A stretch of 22,084 nucleotides of DNA from CAKSQF01 sp051868045 (lineage in GTDB: Bacteria; Bacillota; Clostridia; Oscillospirales; CAG-272): positions 1 through 22,084 of the forward strand of contig JBJDZN010000058.1 of the NCBI GenBank assembly GCA_051868045.1. The letters run 5' to 3'. A program made the translations under genes and the position numbers. The notes under the pieces are model-generated. The model ran no database searches and was not told the DNA's origin. It worked only from the letters and a program-made list of their open reading frames with translations. Shown in pieces: positions 15,111 through 22,084 of this stretch. Each line of letters begins with the position of its first letter. Position 1 is the stretch's first letter.

Positions 15111-15115
15111 GGTAT
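15095..15115. promoter_or_regulatory. probable PadR operator
   Basis: ATACCT (15095-15100) and AGGTAT (15110-15115) are perfect inverted arms 9 bp apart, spanning the -35 box and part of the spacer. It resembles the ATAC(T)-N8-(A)GTAT type sites bound by some PadR proteins. Binding would block the promoter directly. Confidence 0.65.
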
Positions 15116-15195
15116 CTAACACAAATAAATGTAAACATATTGTGAACAAAGGATGGCGTGATGAATTGCGGCAGCCTTCCCACTGATGGACATCA

Positions 15196-15226
15196 AAAAA
15201 GAGCAGCCGCAAATGCTTGCGGCTGC
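15196..15226 (-). terminator. intrinsic terminator of typA
   Basis: GCAGCCGCAA (15203-15212) pairs perfectly with TTGCGGCTGC (15217-15226) around a 4-base loop; on the - strand it is followed by TCTTTTTTG. It ends 21 bp downstream of the typA stop codon. Confidence 0.93.
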
Positions 15227-15247
15227 CCGATTATGATTGTATTCCCT

Positions 15248-17071
15248 TTATTTCTTCAGTTTTGCCTGAGCTTTGAGTCGATTCTGAGTGTTCAGAATGG
15301 ACTTTCTCAGACGGATGCTCTTGGGAGTGACTTCGATCAGTTCATCGTCGGCGATGAATTCGATGGCCTCCTCCAGACCCATGATGCGGGGAGGGGTCAG
15401 GATCAGCTTCTCGTCAGCACCCTTGGAACGGATGGCGGTCAGCTGCTTGGTCTTGCAGGGATTTACGGCGATGTCACCGATCTTGGGATTCTCGCCCACG
15501 ATCATGCCCTCGTAGACCGGAGTCTGAACGCCGATGAACATGGCACCTCTGTCCTGCGTGTTGTACAGACCGTAGGAAGTGGTCTCACCTGCCTCAGAGG
15601 CAACCAGCGATCCGGTGTAGCGGGCGGTGATGTCGCCCTTGTAGGGCTGATACCCGTCGAAAATCGAGTTCAGAATGCCCTCGCCACGGGTATCGGTCAT
15701 GAACTTGGAGCGATAGCCGAAAAGGCAACGGGCGGGAATGGAGTATTCCATCTTAGTACGGCTGCCGTGTACAGACATATCCACAAGCTCACCCTTGCGG
15801 GCACCCAGCTTTTCCATAACCGATCCGGAATATTCGGTGTCCACATCAATGTAGACCCGTTCCATAGGCTCGCAGAGCTTGCCGTCGATTTCCTTGTAGA
15901 TGACGCGGGGGGAGGAAACCGCCAGTTCGAAGCCTTCACGGCGCATGGTCTCGATCAGAATGGACAGGTGCATCTCGCCTCTGCCGCAGACCTTGAAAGA
16001 ATCGGTGGTTTCACCGTCGCTGACTCGCAGGGAGACGTCCTTGAGAAGCTCGTCGTACAGACGCTTTCTGATCTGTCTGGAAGTGACGAATTTGCCTTCT
16101 TTACCGGCAAAAGGAGAATCATTGACCTGGAAGGTCATTTCCAGCGTGGGCTCCGAAATTTTGACGAAGGGCAGGGGATTCGGGGCATCCAAGGCGCAGA
16201 TGGTATCGCCGATGGTGATGTTCTCGGCACCCGAGAAGCAGACGATGTCGCCGGGAAGGCTCTGTTCGATGTTCACACGGCGCAGACCGTCGAAGGCAAA
16301 CAGAGAGATGATTCGGGTACGGCGGGGCTGTTCGCCGGTATGGTAGTTGCAGATGGATACGTCCTGACCTACCTTGATAATGCCGTTTTCCACTCTGCCG
16401 ATACCGATTCTGCCCACATAGTCGTTGTAGTCGATGGAGGAGACCAGCATCTGGAGGGGAGCGGTCTCGTCGCCCTCGGGAGCGGGCATATAGTCCAGAA
16501 TGGTGTCAAACAGGGGACGCAGATCGGTTCCGGGGACGGAGGGATCCTTGGTTGCCGTGCCGGCTCTGCCCGAGCAGTAAAGGATAGGGGAGTCCAACTG
16601 TTCGTCGGAGGCATCCAGATCAATCAGCAGATCGAGAATCTCATCGGGAACCTCGTCAAGCCGTGCGTCGGGCTTGTCAATCTTGTTGATAACCACGATA
16701 ACACGGTGGTTCAGCTCAAGAGCGCGCTGCAAAACGAAACGGGTCTGAGGCATGGGACCTTCTGCGGCATCCACCAGCAGGATAACGCCGTTGACCATCT
16801 TCAGAATCCGCTCTACCTCACCGCCGAAATCGGCGTGACCGGGGGTGTCAACGATGTTGATCTTCACCCCGTTGTAGTGAATGGCGGTATTTTTGGCAAG
16901 AATGGTAATGCCCCTCTCACGTTCCAGGTCACCCGAGTCCATGACCCGCTCGGTGGTTGCCTGATTTTCCCTGTATACACCGCCCTGCTTGAGCATCTCG
17001 TCAACCAGCGTCGTCTTGCCGTGGTCAACATGGGCGATAATCGCAATGTTTCTCAGATCGTTTCTAATCAA
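15248..17071 (-). CDS. typA: ribosome-associated GTPase TypA/BipA
   Basis: A 607-residue translational GTPase that assists ribosome assembly and stress adaptation. GTPase motifs: AHVDHGKTT (about residues 13-21, P loop), RERGITI (switch I), DTPGHADFGGEV (switch II) and NKIDKPDA. EF-G-like domains II, III and V follow, and the C-terminal BipA domain includes TRGEGILNSIFDGYQPYKGD. I chose the TTG at 17071: it has AGGAG 7 bp upstream and gives the family N-terminus (IRNDLRNIAIIAHVDHGK). In-frame ATGs up to 17134 would add 10-21 residues with no better ribosome binding site. The gene has its own promoter and terminator and diverges from the small gene at 17309. Confidence 0.96.
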   Translation of the reverse strand: MIRNDLRNIAIIAHVDHGKTTLVDEMLKQGGVYRENQATTERVMDSGDLERERGITILAKNTAIHYNGVKINIVDTPGHADFGGEVERILKMVNGVILLVDAAEGPMPQTRFVLQRALELNHRVIVVINKIDKPDARLDEVPDEILDLLIDLDASDEQLDSPILYCSGRAGTATKDPSVPGTDLRPLFDTILDYMPAPEGDETAPLQMLVSSIDYNDYVGRIGIGRVENGIIKVGQDVSICNYHTGEQPRRTRIISLFAFDGLRRVNIEQSLPGDIVCFSGAENITIGDTICALDAPNPLPFVKISEPTLEMTFQVNDSPFAGKEGKFVTSRQIRKRLYDELLKDVSLRVSDGETTDSFKVCGRGEMHLSILIETMRREGFELAVSSPRVIYKEIDGKLCEPMERVYIDVDTEYSGSVMEKLGARKGELVDMSVHGSRTKMEYSIPARCLFGYRSKFMTDTRGEGILNSIFDGYQPYKGDITARYTGSLVASEAGETTSYGLYNTQDRGAMFIGVQTPVYEGMIVGENPKIGDIAVNPCKTKQLTAIRSKGADEKLILTPPRIMGLEEAIEFIADDELIEVTPKSIRLRKSILNTQNRLKAQAKLKK

Positions 17072-17170
17072 AGTCTCCACTCCTGTTCTTCCTGTTCTCA
17101 TCATGCCGCCGTGAAAGGGCAGATGAAACGACATTGGAATTTTCCTGTATTTTCATTCGATAACCACGAT

Positions 17171-17199
17171 ATTATAGCACATTTTTTTGAATCTGAAAA
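17171..17199 (-). promoter_or_regulatory. promoter of typA
   Basis: On the - strand: TTTTCA (17199-17194), a 17-bp spacer and TATAAT (17176-17171) preceded by TGC (extended -10). The leader to the TTG start is about 93 nt. Confidence 0.65.
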
Positions 17200-17262
17200 G
17201 AGCTTTTCCGAAAAAAATCGGAAATTTTTTACACAAAATTTTCAAACAAGCCCAAAGTCTTA

Positions 17263-17271
17263 TGGTATAAT
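17263..17271 (+). promoter_or_regulatory. extended -10 promoter of the gene at 17309
   Basis: TG, one base, then TATAAT (17266-17271), about 38 bp before the GTG start. No good -35 box is seen at the right distance, so the extended -10 would carry recognition. It is divergent from the typA promoter, with about 90 bp between the two -10 boxes. Confidence 0.6.
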
Positions 17272-17308
17272 ATGCCTATACCTATATCGGACCGGGGAGG
17301 ATAAAACC

Positions 17309-17635
17309 GTGAAGAATCCGTTTAAACGCACACCCAAGGAGGGAACTCCCGCCTATCGGGTCATGATGGCAAACAAGGTTGCCGGAAAGCATATCAAATA
17401 CGTCACCGAGCGGATTGATAATCAGGACATTGTTGTGGGCAAGGAGGGCAGTCTCTGCATTAAGGGAGAGGATTTTCTGGTCTATGCCTCCATGGATGTT
17501 CTCTTCCGATGTCCCATACAGCAGCTTCAGATTTCCGAGCTGATGAGCCTGGACGGGGTGATTCTGACCGGACCCGATCTTGAACATGAGGGACGGGAGC
17601 GGTCGCTGATCGCCTATTACCTCTACTATCGGTGA
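17309..17635 (+). CDS. conserved-looking hypothetical protein, 108 residues
   Basis: The start is GTG at 17309 with GGGGAGG about 8 bp upstream. The protein begins MKNPFKRTPKEGTPAYRVMM, is mixed alpha/beta, and ends EGRERSLIAYYLYYR. It has no signal peptide or membrane helix and should be cytosolic. I have seen similar short proteins in Clostridia but know of no function. It lies divergently beside typA and converges on the DUF421 gene with no spacer: its stop ends at 17635 and the DUF421 stop begins at 17636. The frame is open far upstream, through the typA antisense strand, but the ribosome binding site and extended -10 promoter mark the true start. Confidence 0.8.
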   Translation: MKNPFKRTPKEGTPAYRVMMANKVAGKHIKYVTERIDNQDIVVGKEGSLCIKGEDFLVYASMDVLFRCPIQQLQISELMSLDGVILTGPDLEHEGRERSLIAYYLYYR

Positions 17636-18322
17636 TCAGTTCTCCTGATTTTCAATGGGGTAGGCATAGAACCGCCCGTCGGTGTCCCCTACGGCAAGAA
17701 ACAGTTCTTCGGCAGAGTAGCCCGACTCCTTCAGCTTTTTGGACAGCCAGTTTGAATCCTTGCCGATTTTGCGCAGTCCGTCTGGGTCCACACTGCCGTC
17801 CTGGATTACGGACACAAGCTCCGGCGGGTCTGCGGGCTGACTTCCCAGATCTCTTACCTCTGTGGGACGATTGGTCTCCTTTGGCTGGGCGGACAGCTTG
17901 CCGCATTCCTCCAGAATCACCAGACGGATGCCGGTGAGATCAAAGTAACCCTGGGTGCGAAGATGAGCGGAGAACTCGTCCAGCGACAGGCTTGCCTTCT
18001 TGAAGTTTTTTCGGTAGAATTTGTCATTCTGGAAGAGGATCAGGGGCTTGCCCACGAGAATTTTTCGGGTTTTCGGCATCTTGCATTCGGTGAAATGCAC
18101 CAGAAAAACCGACAGTCCGTAGATCACCATGGCAAGCAGGGGATAGAGAACGTTTCCGTCGGGATTGACGGCCATTTCGGCGGCAATGGAGCCGATGGTG
18201 ATCCCGTTGATATAGTCGAACAGACTCATGTTGGAGACCTGTCTGGCACCGGAGAGCTTTGTGAGAACAAAGAGAACCACCAGAGAGAAAAGGGTACGCC
18301 AGAGGACGTGAAAAAGATTCAT
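17636..18322 (-). CDS. DUF421 (YetF-like) membrane protein
   Basis: A 228-residue protein with three N-terminal membrane helices (about residues 6-21, 36-54 and 59-76). The first DUF421 motifs are clear: LTKLSGARQVSNMSLFDYI and ITIGSIAAEMAV. The cytosolic YetF-type domain follows: ILVGKPLILFQNDKFYRKN, LSLDEFSAHLRTQGYFDLT and LVILEECGKLSAQ. A C-terminal extension of about 75 residues (SVDPDGLRKIGKDSNWLSKK, then YSAEELFLAV) is of the DUF3290-associated type. The function of the family is not established; in spore formers some relatives affect spore properties. AAAGGAAGG lies 9 bp before the ATG. The stop codon abuts the stop of the convergent gene, so no separate terminator is possible between them. 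Confidence 0.9.
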   Translation of the reverse strand: MNLFHVLWRTLFSLVVLFVLTKLSGARQVSNMSLFDYINGITIGSIAAEMAVNPDGNVLYPLLAMVIYGLSVFLVHFTECKMPKTRKILVGKPLILFQNDKFYRKNFKKASLSLDEFSAHLRTQGYFDLTGIRLVILEECGKLSAQPKETNRPTEVRDLGSQPADPPELVSVIQDGSVDPDGLRKIGKDSNWLSKKLKESGYSAEELFLAVGDTDGRFYAYPIENQEN

Positions 18323-18398
18323 GATGCAAACCTTCCTTTGTGTGTGAAACCTTCAGGAAAAGTATCGCCAAAAGTTCAGAAAAATATGAATTTAGCTC

Positions 18399-18427
18399 TT
18401 GCAAAATGCGTAAAGATGTATTATAAT
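18399..18427 (+). promoter_or_regulatory. promoter of the ireB-ribF operon
   Basis: TTGCAA (18399-18404), 17 bp, TATAAT (18422-18427), about 74 bp before the ireB start codon. Confidence 0.85.
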
Positions 18428-18500
18428 ATAAATAACTATCCACTGAGAACGGGATTTTCGGATCTGATGCAGTCTCTCGATGGCAGAAAGGAATGATTAT

Positions 18501-18770
18501 ATGGCAAACCAGCATGATACGTTAAACCAAAATACGATCGTACTTCCGAAGGCGGATGACAGACAGGCAGTCGTACAGTCCATTCTGACACAGGTCTATG
18601 CGGCACTTCGGGCAAAGGGTTACGATCCGGTCAATCAGATCGTAGGCTATATCTTGTCCGGCGATCCTACCTATATCACCAACCATCAATCTGCCCGCAG
18701 TCTGATCTGCAAAATTGAACGGGACGAGCTTCTCAGTGTTCTGGTAAGCTCCTATCTGGAAGACAAGTAA
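18501..18770 (+). CDS. ireB: IreB-family regulatory phosphoprotein
   Basis: An 89-residue protein of the IreB (formerly UPF0297) family. It matches the family from start to end: NTIVLPKADD, YAALRAKGYDPVNQIVGYIL, SGDPTYIT and HQSARSLICKIERDELL. In Enterococcus faecalis IreB is phosphorylated by the PASTA kinase IreK near its N-terminus on threonines and controls cell-wall stress tolerance; candidate threonines here are Thr7 and Thr12. The ATG at 18501 has AAAGG at good spacing; an upstream in-frame ATG (18480) would add seven residues. In many Clostridia the next genes are ruvX and DUF1292; here it is ribF, 7 bp away. Confidence 0.94.
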   Translation: MANQHDTLNQNTIVLPKADDRQAVVQSILTQVYAALRAKGYDPVNQIVGYILSGDPTYITNHQSARSLICKIERDELLSVLVSSYLEDK

Positions 18771-18777
18771 TCGGTCT

Positions 18778-19827
18778 ATGACAAAAGAAACCAAAAAAGA
18801 TTTACAAGGTGAGGAGAAGGCTCCCGGGCAGACAAAAAATGCCCGAAGGCAGTCCCCTGATTTTCCTGCGGCAAAAAAAATACGGGTAGTTGATCTGACG
18901 TCGGAGTCGGGCATCGGAGATCAGATTTCGACATCCGCCGATCGCCCCGCTGTTGCCGCGCTGGGCAATTTTGACGGGGTTCACATTGCCCATAGACGTC
19001 TGATGCAGACGGCGGTGGCAATGGCGGGAGAGCGGGGAAGCGATTCTGCGGTTTTTACCTTCCGCACCTCCAAAGGAAATTTTCTCACCGATTTTGACGA
19101 AAAACTCCGTCGGATTGAGGCAGTCGGAATCGACTGCGCCTATGTTGCCGATTTTGATCGGCTGAAGTCCATGTCACCCCGGCAGTTCGTGGACGAAATT
19201 CTGGTTCGCCGAATGAAACTCTGCGCCGTTGTCTGCGGCTATAATTTCCGATTCGGCAGTCGGGCGTCCGGCGATACCGAGACCCTGCGTTCCCTGTGCG
19301 GGGAGCGGGGAATCGAGACCGTGGTTCTGCCTCCCATCATGCAGGATGGCGTGATTGTGTCCTCCACCGAGATCCGTTCTGCTGTCCGGTCCGGCGAGAT
19401 GGAGAGGGTGACGGCAATGCTGGGCAGTGCCTTTGCCCTGCATGGGAAGATTGCCCACGGCAGAACGGTGGGCAGACAGAACGACTGCCCGACCCTGAAT
19501 CTTGAGCTTGAACCCGGTTCGGTCTGCCCGAAATACGGGGTCTATTTTACCCGATGCCTTCTCGGACAGCTTGAATTTGCCTCCATCAGCAATATCGGAG
19601 TGCGTCCCACGTTCTCCTCGGCATACGGGGACAGCGAGGTTCTCTGTGAGGTTCACCTGTTGGGGGATCTGTCCCCCCTTACGGCACTCGGAGAACTGTA
19701 CGGACTGCCCATTCGGGTGGAACTGGATCATTTCTGCCGCCCGGAGCGGAAATTTGAAAGTCCGGAGGAGCTGTACCGGCAGATTTCCTCCGATATTCTG
19801 GAGGCATCCCGGTATTATCACCTGTAA
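18778..19827 (+). CDS. ribF: bifunctional riboflavin kinase / FAD synthetase
   Basis: A 349-residue enzyme that makes FMN from riboflavin and then FAD. The N-terminal adenylyltransferase domain has GNFDGVHIAH (63-72), CGYNFRFGSRASGD (152-165) and SSTEIR (194-199). The C-terminal flavokinase domain has HGKIAHGRTVGR, the PTxN motif at 237-240, GVYFTR and ISNIGVRPTF. Two things are unusual: HIAH replaces the usual HxGH, and about 35 extra polar, Lys-rich residues precede the first strand. Both flavokinase and synthetase motifs otherwise look intact. No alternative start codon is available downstream before the domain, so the extension is probably real. The gene starts 7 bp after ireB, with only a weak ribosome binding site, and is probably translated by coupling. 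Confidence 0.93.
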   Translation: MTKETKKDLQGEEKAPGQTKNARRQSPDFPAAKKIRVVDLTSESGIGDQISTSADRPAVAALGNFDGVHIAHRRLMQTAVAMAGERGSDSAVFTFRTSKGNFLTDFDEKLRRIEAVGIDCAYVADFDRLKSMSPRQFVDEILVRRMKLCAVVCGYNFRFGSRASGDTETLRSLCGERGIETVVLPPIMQDGVIVSSTEIRSAVRSGEMERVTAMLGSAFALHGKIAHGRTVGRQNDCPTLNLELEPGSVCPKYGVYFTRCLLGQLEFASISNIGVRPTFSSAYGDSEVLCEVHLLGDLSPLTALGELYGLPIRVELDHFCRPERKFESPEELYRQISSDILEASRYYHL

Positions 19828-19872
19828 CTTTATCCCCATAAGACGGCAGTTGCCGGAAAGAAAGGGTCAGAA

Positions 19873-21252
19873 ATGTACCTGATAAAAATCCATCAACAAA
19901 CGGTCAAATTCAGAGTCGTACTGCTGACGCTGGCGGCTCTGATGCTTTTTACGCCCTTTTTGTCCCTGCGGGCATCGGCGACGACCGCCCCGGATACCAC
20001 GGTTCCGCCCACCACCGAGTCTGCCCCCCCGGCGTTTGAAGAGGTCACTGATGCGGCGGAGAATATCATTCTGTACTGCGTCGAGGCGGATATGGTCCTG
20101 TACGATAAGGATGCGTATGAGAATTTTCATCCTTATGCTCTCGCCAAACTGGTGAACATTCTCGTGGCATGGGACGCCATTGAGGATCCCTACGAGGTTT
20201 TCACCGTGGAGGAGAATATGCTGGATCGCTTTGCCAACAGCTTTGGATTGAAGGCAGGGGATCAGACCAGCTATGCCGATCTGATCAAAATGATGCTCCT
20301 GCGGGGATTTGACGATGCCGCCTGCGTGCTTGCCCGCAAGGTTGCCGGGAATGATGAGGAATTTGTCCGCCGGATGAACGAGAAGGCAAAGGAACTGGGA
20401 GCAGTCGATACCGTCTTTGAGAATACCACAGGGCGCAACGATCTGGGCATTACCACTGCCTATGACTGCGCAATCATCGGAGCGGCATTTACCCAGAACC
20501 ATGTTCTGATGGGATGGGCGGGTTCCGACAGTCTGCGGATGGATACGACCGATCGGAGACTGTATAACCGCAACTATTTTCTCAGCATCTATTATAACGG
20601 TTCGGGAACCCAGTATCTGGACAGTCGGTGTACCGGTCTGATTGCAGGCAGTGTCATGGACCCCCGGATGCTGATCGCCTCCATGGACGTAGGGGATTAT
20701 ACCTATGTCGCCGTGGTTATGAATGCCGCCGAGGACAACGGCTGTGCCTATGCCTATGAGATTGTGAAAAAACTGGTACAGGACAATCTGAATGTCCTGC
20801 ACTACATCACGGTGCTGTCCCCTGCCGATCTGATCTGTGAAGTTCCCGTCAATATGGGAGAGGGGCATGATGCCGTGGTTGTGGCACCCGATAAAACCTT
20901 TTCCTTCCATGTCCTGCGGGAGTCGGTGCCGGAGGAAGAGTTCAACTACGAATACGAACTGAGCGAGACCGTGCTGGAAGCACCGGTGCTGTCGGGCACC
21001 AAGGTGGGGGAGCTGATTCTCTACCGTAACGGCAGGGAAGTGGGCAGATGCGATCTGCTGACCGTTGCCAACGTGGGACGGAGCATGAGCGATTATTACC
21101 GTAGCGAGGCACAGAAGGCGGTAAACAGCAGAATCTTTTTGAAGATCGTTCTGGTTATCGGGATTCTGGCGGTGATCTATGTGCTGGCGGTGGCAATCTA
21201 CCGTGGACAGAAGAAGAGGAAAATAAGACAAAATCGGGAGAATCAGGACTGA
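19873..21252 (+). CDS. D-alanyl-D-alanine carboxypeptidase-like protein, predicted inactive
   Basis: A 459-residue member of the S11 (DacA/PBP5) fold family. It has an N-terminal signal or anchor helix (about residues 13-36), a Thr/Pro-rich stretch (37-54), the peptidase domain (about 60-300), a PBP5-like C-terminal beta domain and a C-terminal membrane helix (about 421-443) with a basic tail. The fold is clear from phrases such as EFVRRMNEKAKELGAVDTVF and VAVVMNAAEDNGCAYAYEIV. All three active-site motifs are changed: SxxK is ALAK (Ala89-Lys92, nucleophile Ser lost), SxN is GFD (145-147) and KTG is CTG (253-255). It is therefore probably not a carboxypeptidase and may bind wall precursors or regulate an enzyme. 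AAGAAAGGG precedes the ATG. It lies 45 bp after ribF, possibly in the same transcript. Confidence 0.85.
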   Translation: MYLIKIHQQTVKFRVVLLTLAALMLFTPFLSLRASATTAPDTTVPPTTESAPPAFEEVTDAAENIILYCVEADMVLYDKDAYENFHPYALAKLVNILVAWDAIEDPYEVFTVEENMLDRFANSFGLKAGDQTSYADLIKMMLLRGFDDAACVLARKVAGNDEEFVRRMNEKAKELGAVDTVFENTTGRNDLGITTAYDCAIIGAAFTQNHVLMGWAGSDSLRMDTTDRRLYNRNYFLSIYYNGSGTQYLDSRCTGLIAGSVMDPRMLIASMDVGDYTYVAVVMNAAEDNGCAYAYEIVKKLVQDNLNVLHYITVLSPADLICEVPVNMGEGHDAVVVAPDKTFSFHVLRESVPEEEFNYEYELSETVLEAPVLSGTKVGELILYRNGREVGRCDLLTVANVGRSMSDYYRSEAQKAVNSRIFLKIVLVIGILAVIYVLAVAIYRGQKKRKIRQNRENQD

Positions 21253-21283
21253 AGTCCACTCACTTTCATAAAGGAGACATCCT

Positions 21284-21856
21284 ATGGGTAGCATTATCAC
21301 CCTTATCCTGCTGGCAGTCGGTCTGTCGATGGACGCTTTTGCCGTATCTGTCTGTAAAGGACTTGCCATGAAAAAGATTTCGCTTCGGCAGATGGCGATC
21401 GTGGGACTGTGGTTCGGAGGTTTTCAGGCACTGATGCCCACAGTGGGCTATCTGCTGGGCAATCTGTTTGCCGACCTGATCCGATCGGTGGATCACTGGG
21501 TGGCATTCGTTCTGCTGGCACTGATCGGCGGGAACATGATCCGTGAGTCCCTTTCCAAGGGCGACGAAGAGGGGTCGGATGCCTCTCTGTCCTTCCGGAC
21601 CATGCTGGTGCTGGCGGTGGCAACCTCCATTGATGCGCTGGCAGTGGGCATTACTCTGCCCACCATGGTGGATACCGGACTGATCGTTTCGGTGACGGTC
21701 ATCGGCTGTACAACCTTTCTCCTGTCGGCAATCGGCGTGCGGATCGGCGCCGTGTTCGGAGACAGATTCAAGTCCAAGGCGGAATTTGCAGGCGGTGCCA
21801 TTCTGGTGGGATTGGGGATCAAAATCCTCATGGAGCATCTCTTTTTCGGTGGCTAG
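21284..21856 (+). CDS. mntP: manganese efflux pump MntP
   Basis: A 190-residue membrane protein with six helices that exports Mn2+ and protects against its excess. The two symmetrical metal-binding motifs are GLSMDAFAVSV (Asp17) and ATSIDALAVGI (Asp117), in the first and fourth helices; the cytosolic loop between the halves is acidic (SKGDEEGSDAS). Length is normal. AAAGGAG lies 7 bp before the ATG. The gap to the previous gene is 31 bp, so no room is left for the yybP-ykoY manganese riboswitch that often precedes mntP; expression must come from the upstream transcript or a cryptic promoter. The stop codon's G is the first base of the tandem array that follows. Confidence 0.95.
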   Translation: MGSIITLILLAVGLSMDAFAVSVCKGLAMKKISLRQMAIVGLWFGGFQALMPTVGYLLGNLFADLIRSVDHWVAFVLLALIGGNMIRESLSKGDEEGSDASLSFRTMLVLAVATSIDALAVGITLPTMVDTGLIVSVTVIGCTTFLLSAIGVRIGAVFGDRFKSKAEFAGGAILVGLGIKILMEHLFFGG

Positions 21857-22084
21857 TCGGCAGTGCCGACAGCCCAAAAAGGAGTTAGTCTAGCTGAAAA
21901 TCATCGTCAAACGCACAAGGGAATGTTCTTGCTGGGAGTTTTTGAACCAAACGGGTCGGCGGTGCCGACAGCCCAAAAACGGTGTTGGTTTAGCTGAAAA
22001 TCATCGTCAAACGCACGAGGGAATGCCTTGCTGAGAATTATAAAACCAATCGGCAGTGCCGACAGCAAAAAAAGCTGTTCGCAC
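21857..22084. repeat. tandem array of 94-99 bp units with conserved hairpins
   Basis: Three units start at 21857, 21956 and 22050 (lengths 99, 94 and at least 35, cut by the window). Each begins with a hairpin TCGGC-NNN-GCCGA; in units 1 and 2 it extends to GTCGGC/GCCGAC. Then come AGCCCAAAAA (AGCAAAAAA in unit 3), a nearly invariant core TAGCTGAAAATCATCGTCAA plus ACGCAC, and a second small hairpin around GAATG. No open frame or spacer structure supports a CRISPR or a gene. Origin and function are unknown. Confidence 0.9.

Larger units (their letters stand above)
14946..15247. other. 302-bp intergenic region between padR and typA
   Basis: No gene is supported here. It holds the padR promoter and operator (15082-15115), a leader of about 130 bp for padR and the typA terminator (15196-15226). 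Within the leader, on the - strand, an AGGAGG (near 15066-15071) is followed by an inverted repeat GTTCCG/CGGAAC, but no start codon follows at a usable distance. A further ATGT/ACAT dyad is at 15129-15138. Confidence 0.6.

Noticed and set aside
15158..17308. Very long + strand open frame (825 codons) running antisense through typA
   Set aside because: Only its last 108 codons, from the GTG at 17309, have a ribosome binding site and promoter. The rest mirrors the codon use of typA, a certain gene on the other strand.
21253..21283. yybP-ykoY manganese riboswitch before mntP
   Set aside because: Only 31 bp separate the genes, far too short for the riboswitch.
19867..21369. 500-codon - strand frame opposite the carboxypeptidase-like gene
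   Set aside because: The + strand protein has a signal, family motifs and a ribosome binding site; the antisense frame has none.
21857..22084. CRISPR array
   Set aside because: Units are 94-99 bp and similar along their whole length, with no short repeat and unique-spacer alternation, and no cas genes are present.

Overview
The window looks like a chromosomal segment of a Gram-positive anaerobe of the class Clostridia, probably an Oscillospiraceae/Ruminococcaceae-type gut bacterium. The evidence is the gene set (an IreB-family phosphoprotein, RibF, BipA/TypA, MtaB, DUF421, a PadR-DUF1700-DUF4097 module, a DUF2975/YozG-like pair), strong AGGAGG-type ribosome binding sites, several GTG/TTG starts, TTGACA/TATAAT promoters (many with an extended TG -10), and a Thr-rich linker in a lipoprotein. 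Most genes are moderately G+C-rich; a short stretch at about 4.3-5.8 kb is visibly A+T-richer. The taxonomic guess is inference from family content, not from a marker-gene comparison.

Left part (1-6.8 kb, + strand). A short SGNH/GDSL hydrolase comes first. After a terminator and a near-consensus promoter comes a run of membrane proteins: DUF2975, a small YozG-like HTH regulator, a four-helix membrane protein, a large DUF4153/DUF4173-type protein and DUF2809. Then comes a small unstable-looking patch: an A+T-rich orphan gene bracketed by two 109-bp direct repeats (the 3' end of DUF2809 and a pseudogene copy of it), a probably frameshifted small gene and another small orphan. A second SGNH hydrolase, this time a secreted lipoprotein and a clear paralogue of the first, closes this part with a strong terminator.

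Middle part (6.9-17.1 kb, - strand). In transcription order there are five groups: (i) typA; (ii) padR, a DUF1700/HAAS membrane protein and a DUF4097 protein; (iii) a CPBP membrane protease; (iv) mtaB and alr; (v) an Lrp/AsnC regulator with a half-length pxpB and a pxpC. Promoters and terminators can be placed for several of these, including a perfect TTGACA-17-TATAAT promoter overlapped by a likely PadR operator.

Right part (17.3-22.1 kb). A short conserved hypothetical gene converges with no gap on a DUF421 membrane protein. The + strand then carries ireB, ribF, a D-Ala-D-Ala carboxypeptidase-like membrane protein with all three catalytic motifs altered, and mntP (Mn2+ efflux). The window ends in a tandem array of 94-99 bp units that begins at the mntP stop codon and is cut by the window edge.

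I see no rRNA, tRNA, CRISPR array, transposase or phage gene. The most unusual items are the predicted inactive carboxypeptidase homologue, the half-length PxpB overlapping PxpC, the structured tandem array after mntP, and the repeat-flanked orphan gene.
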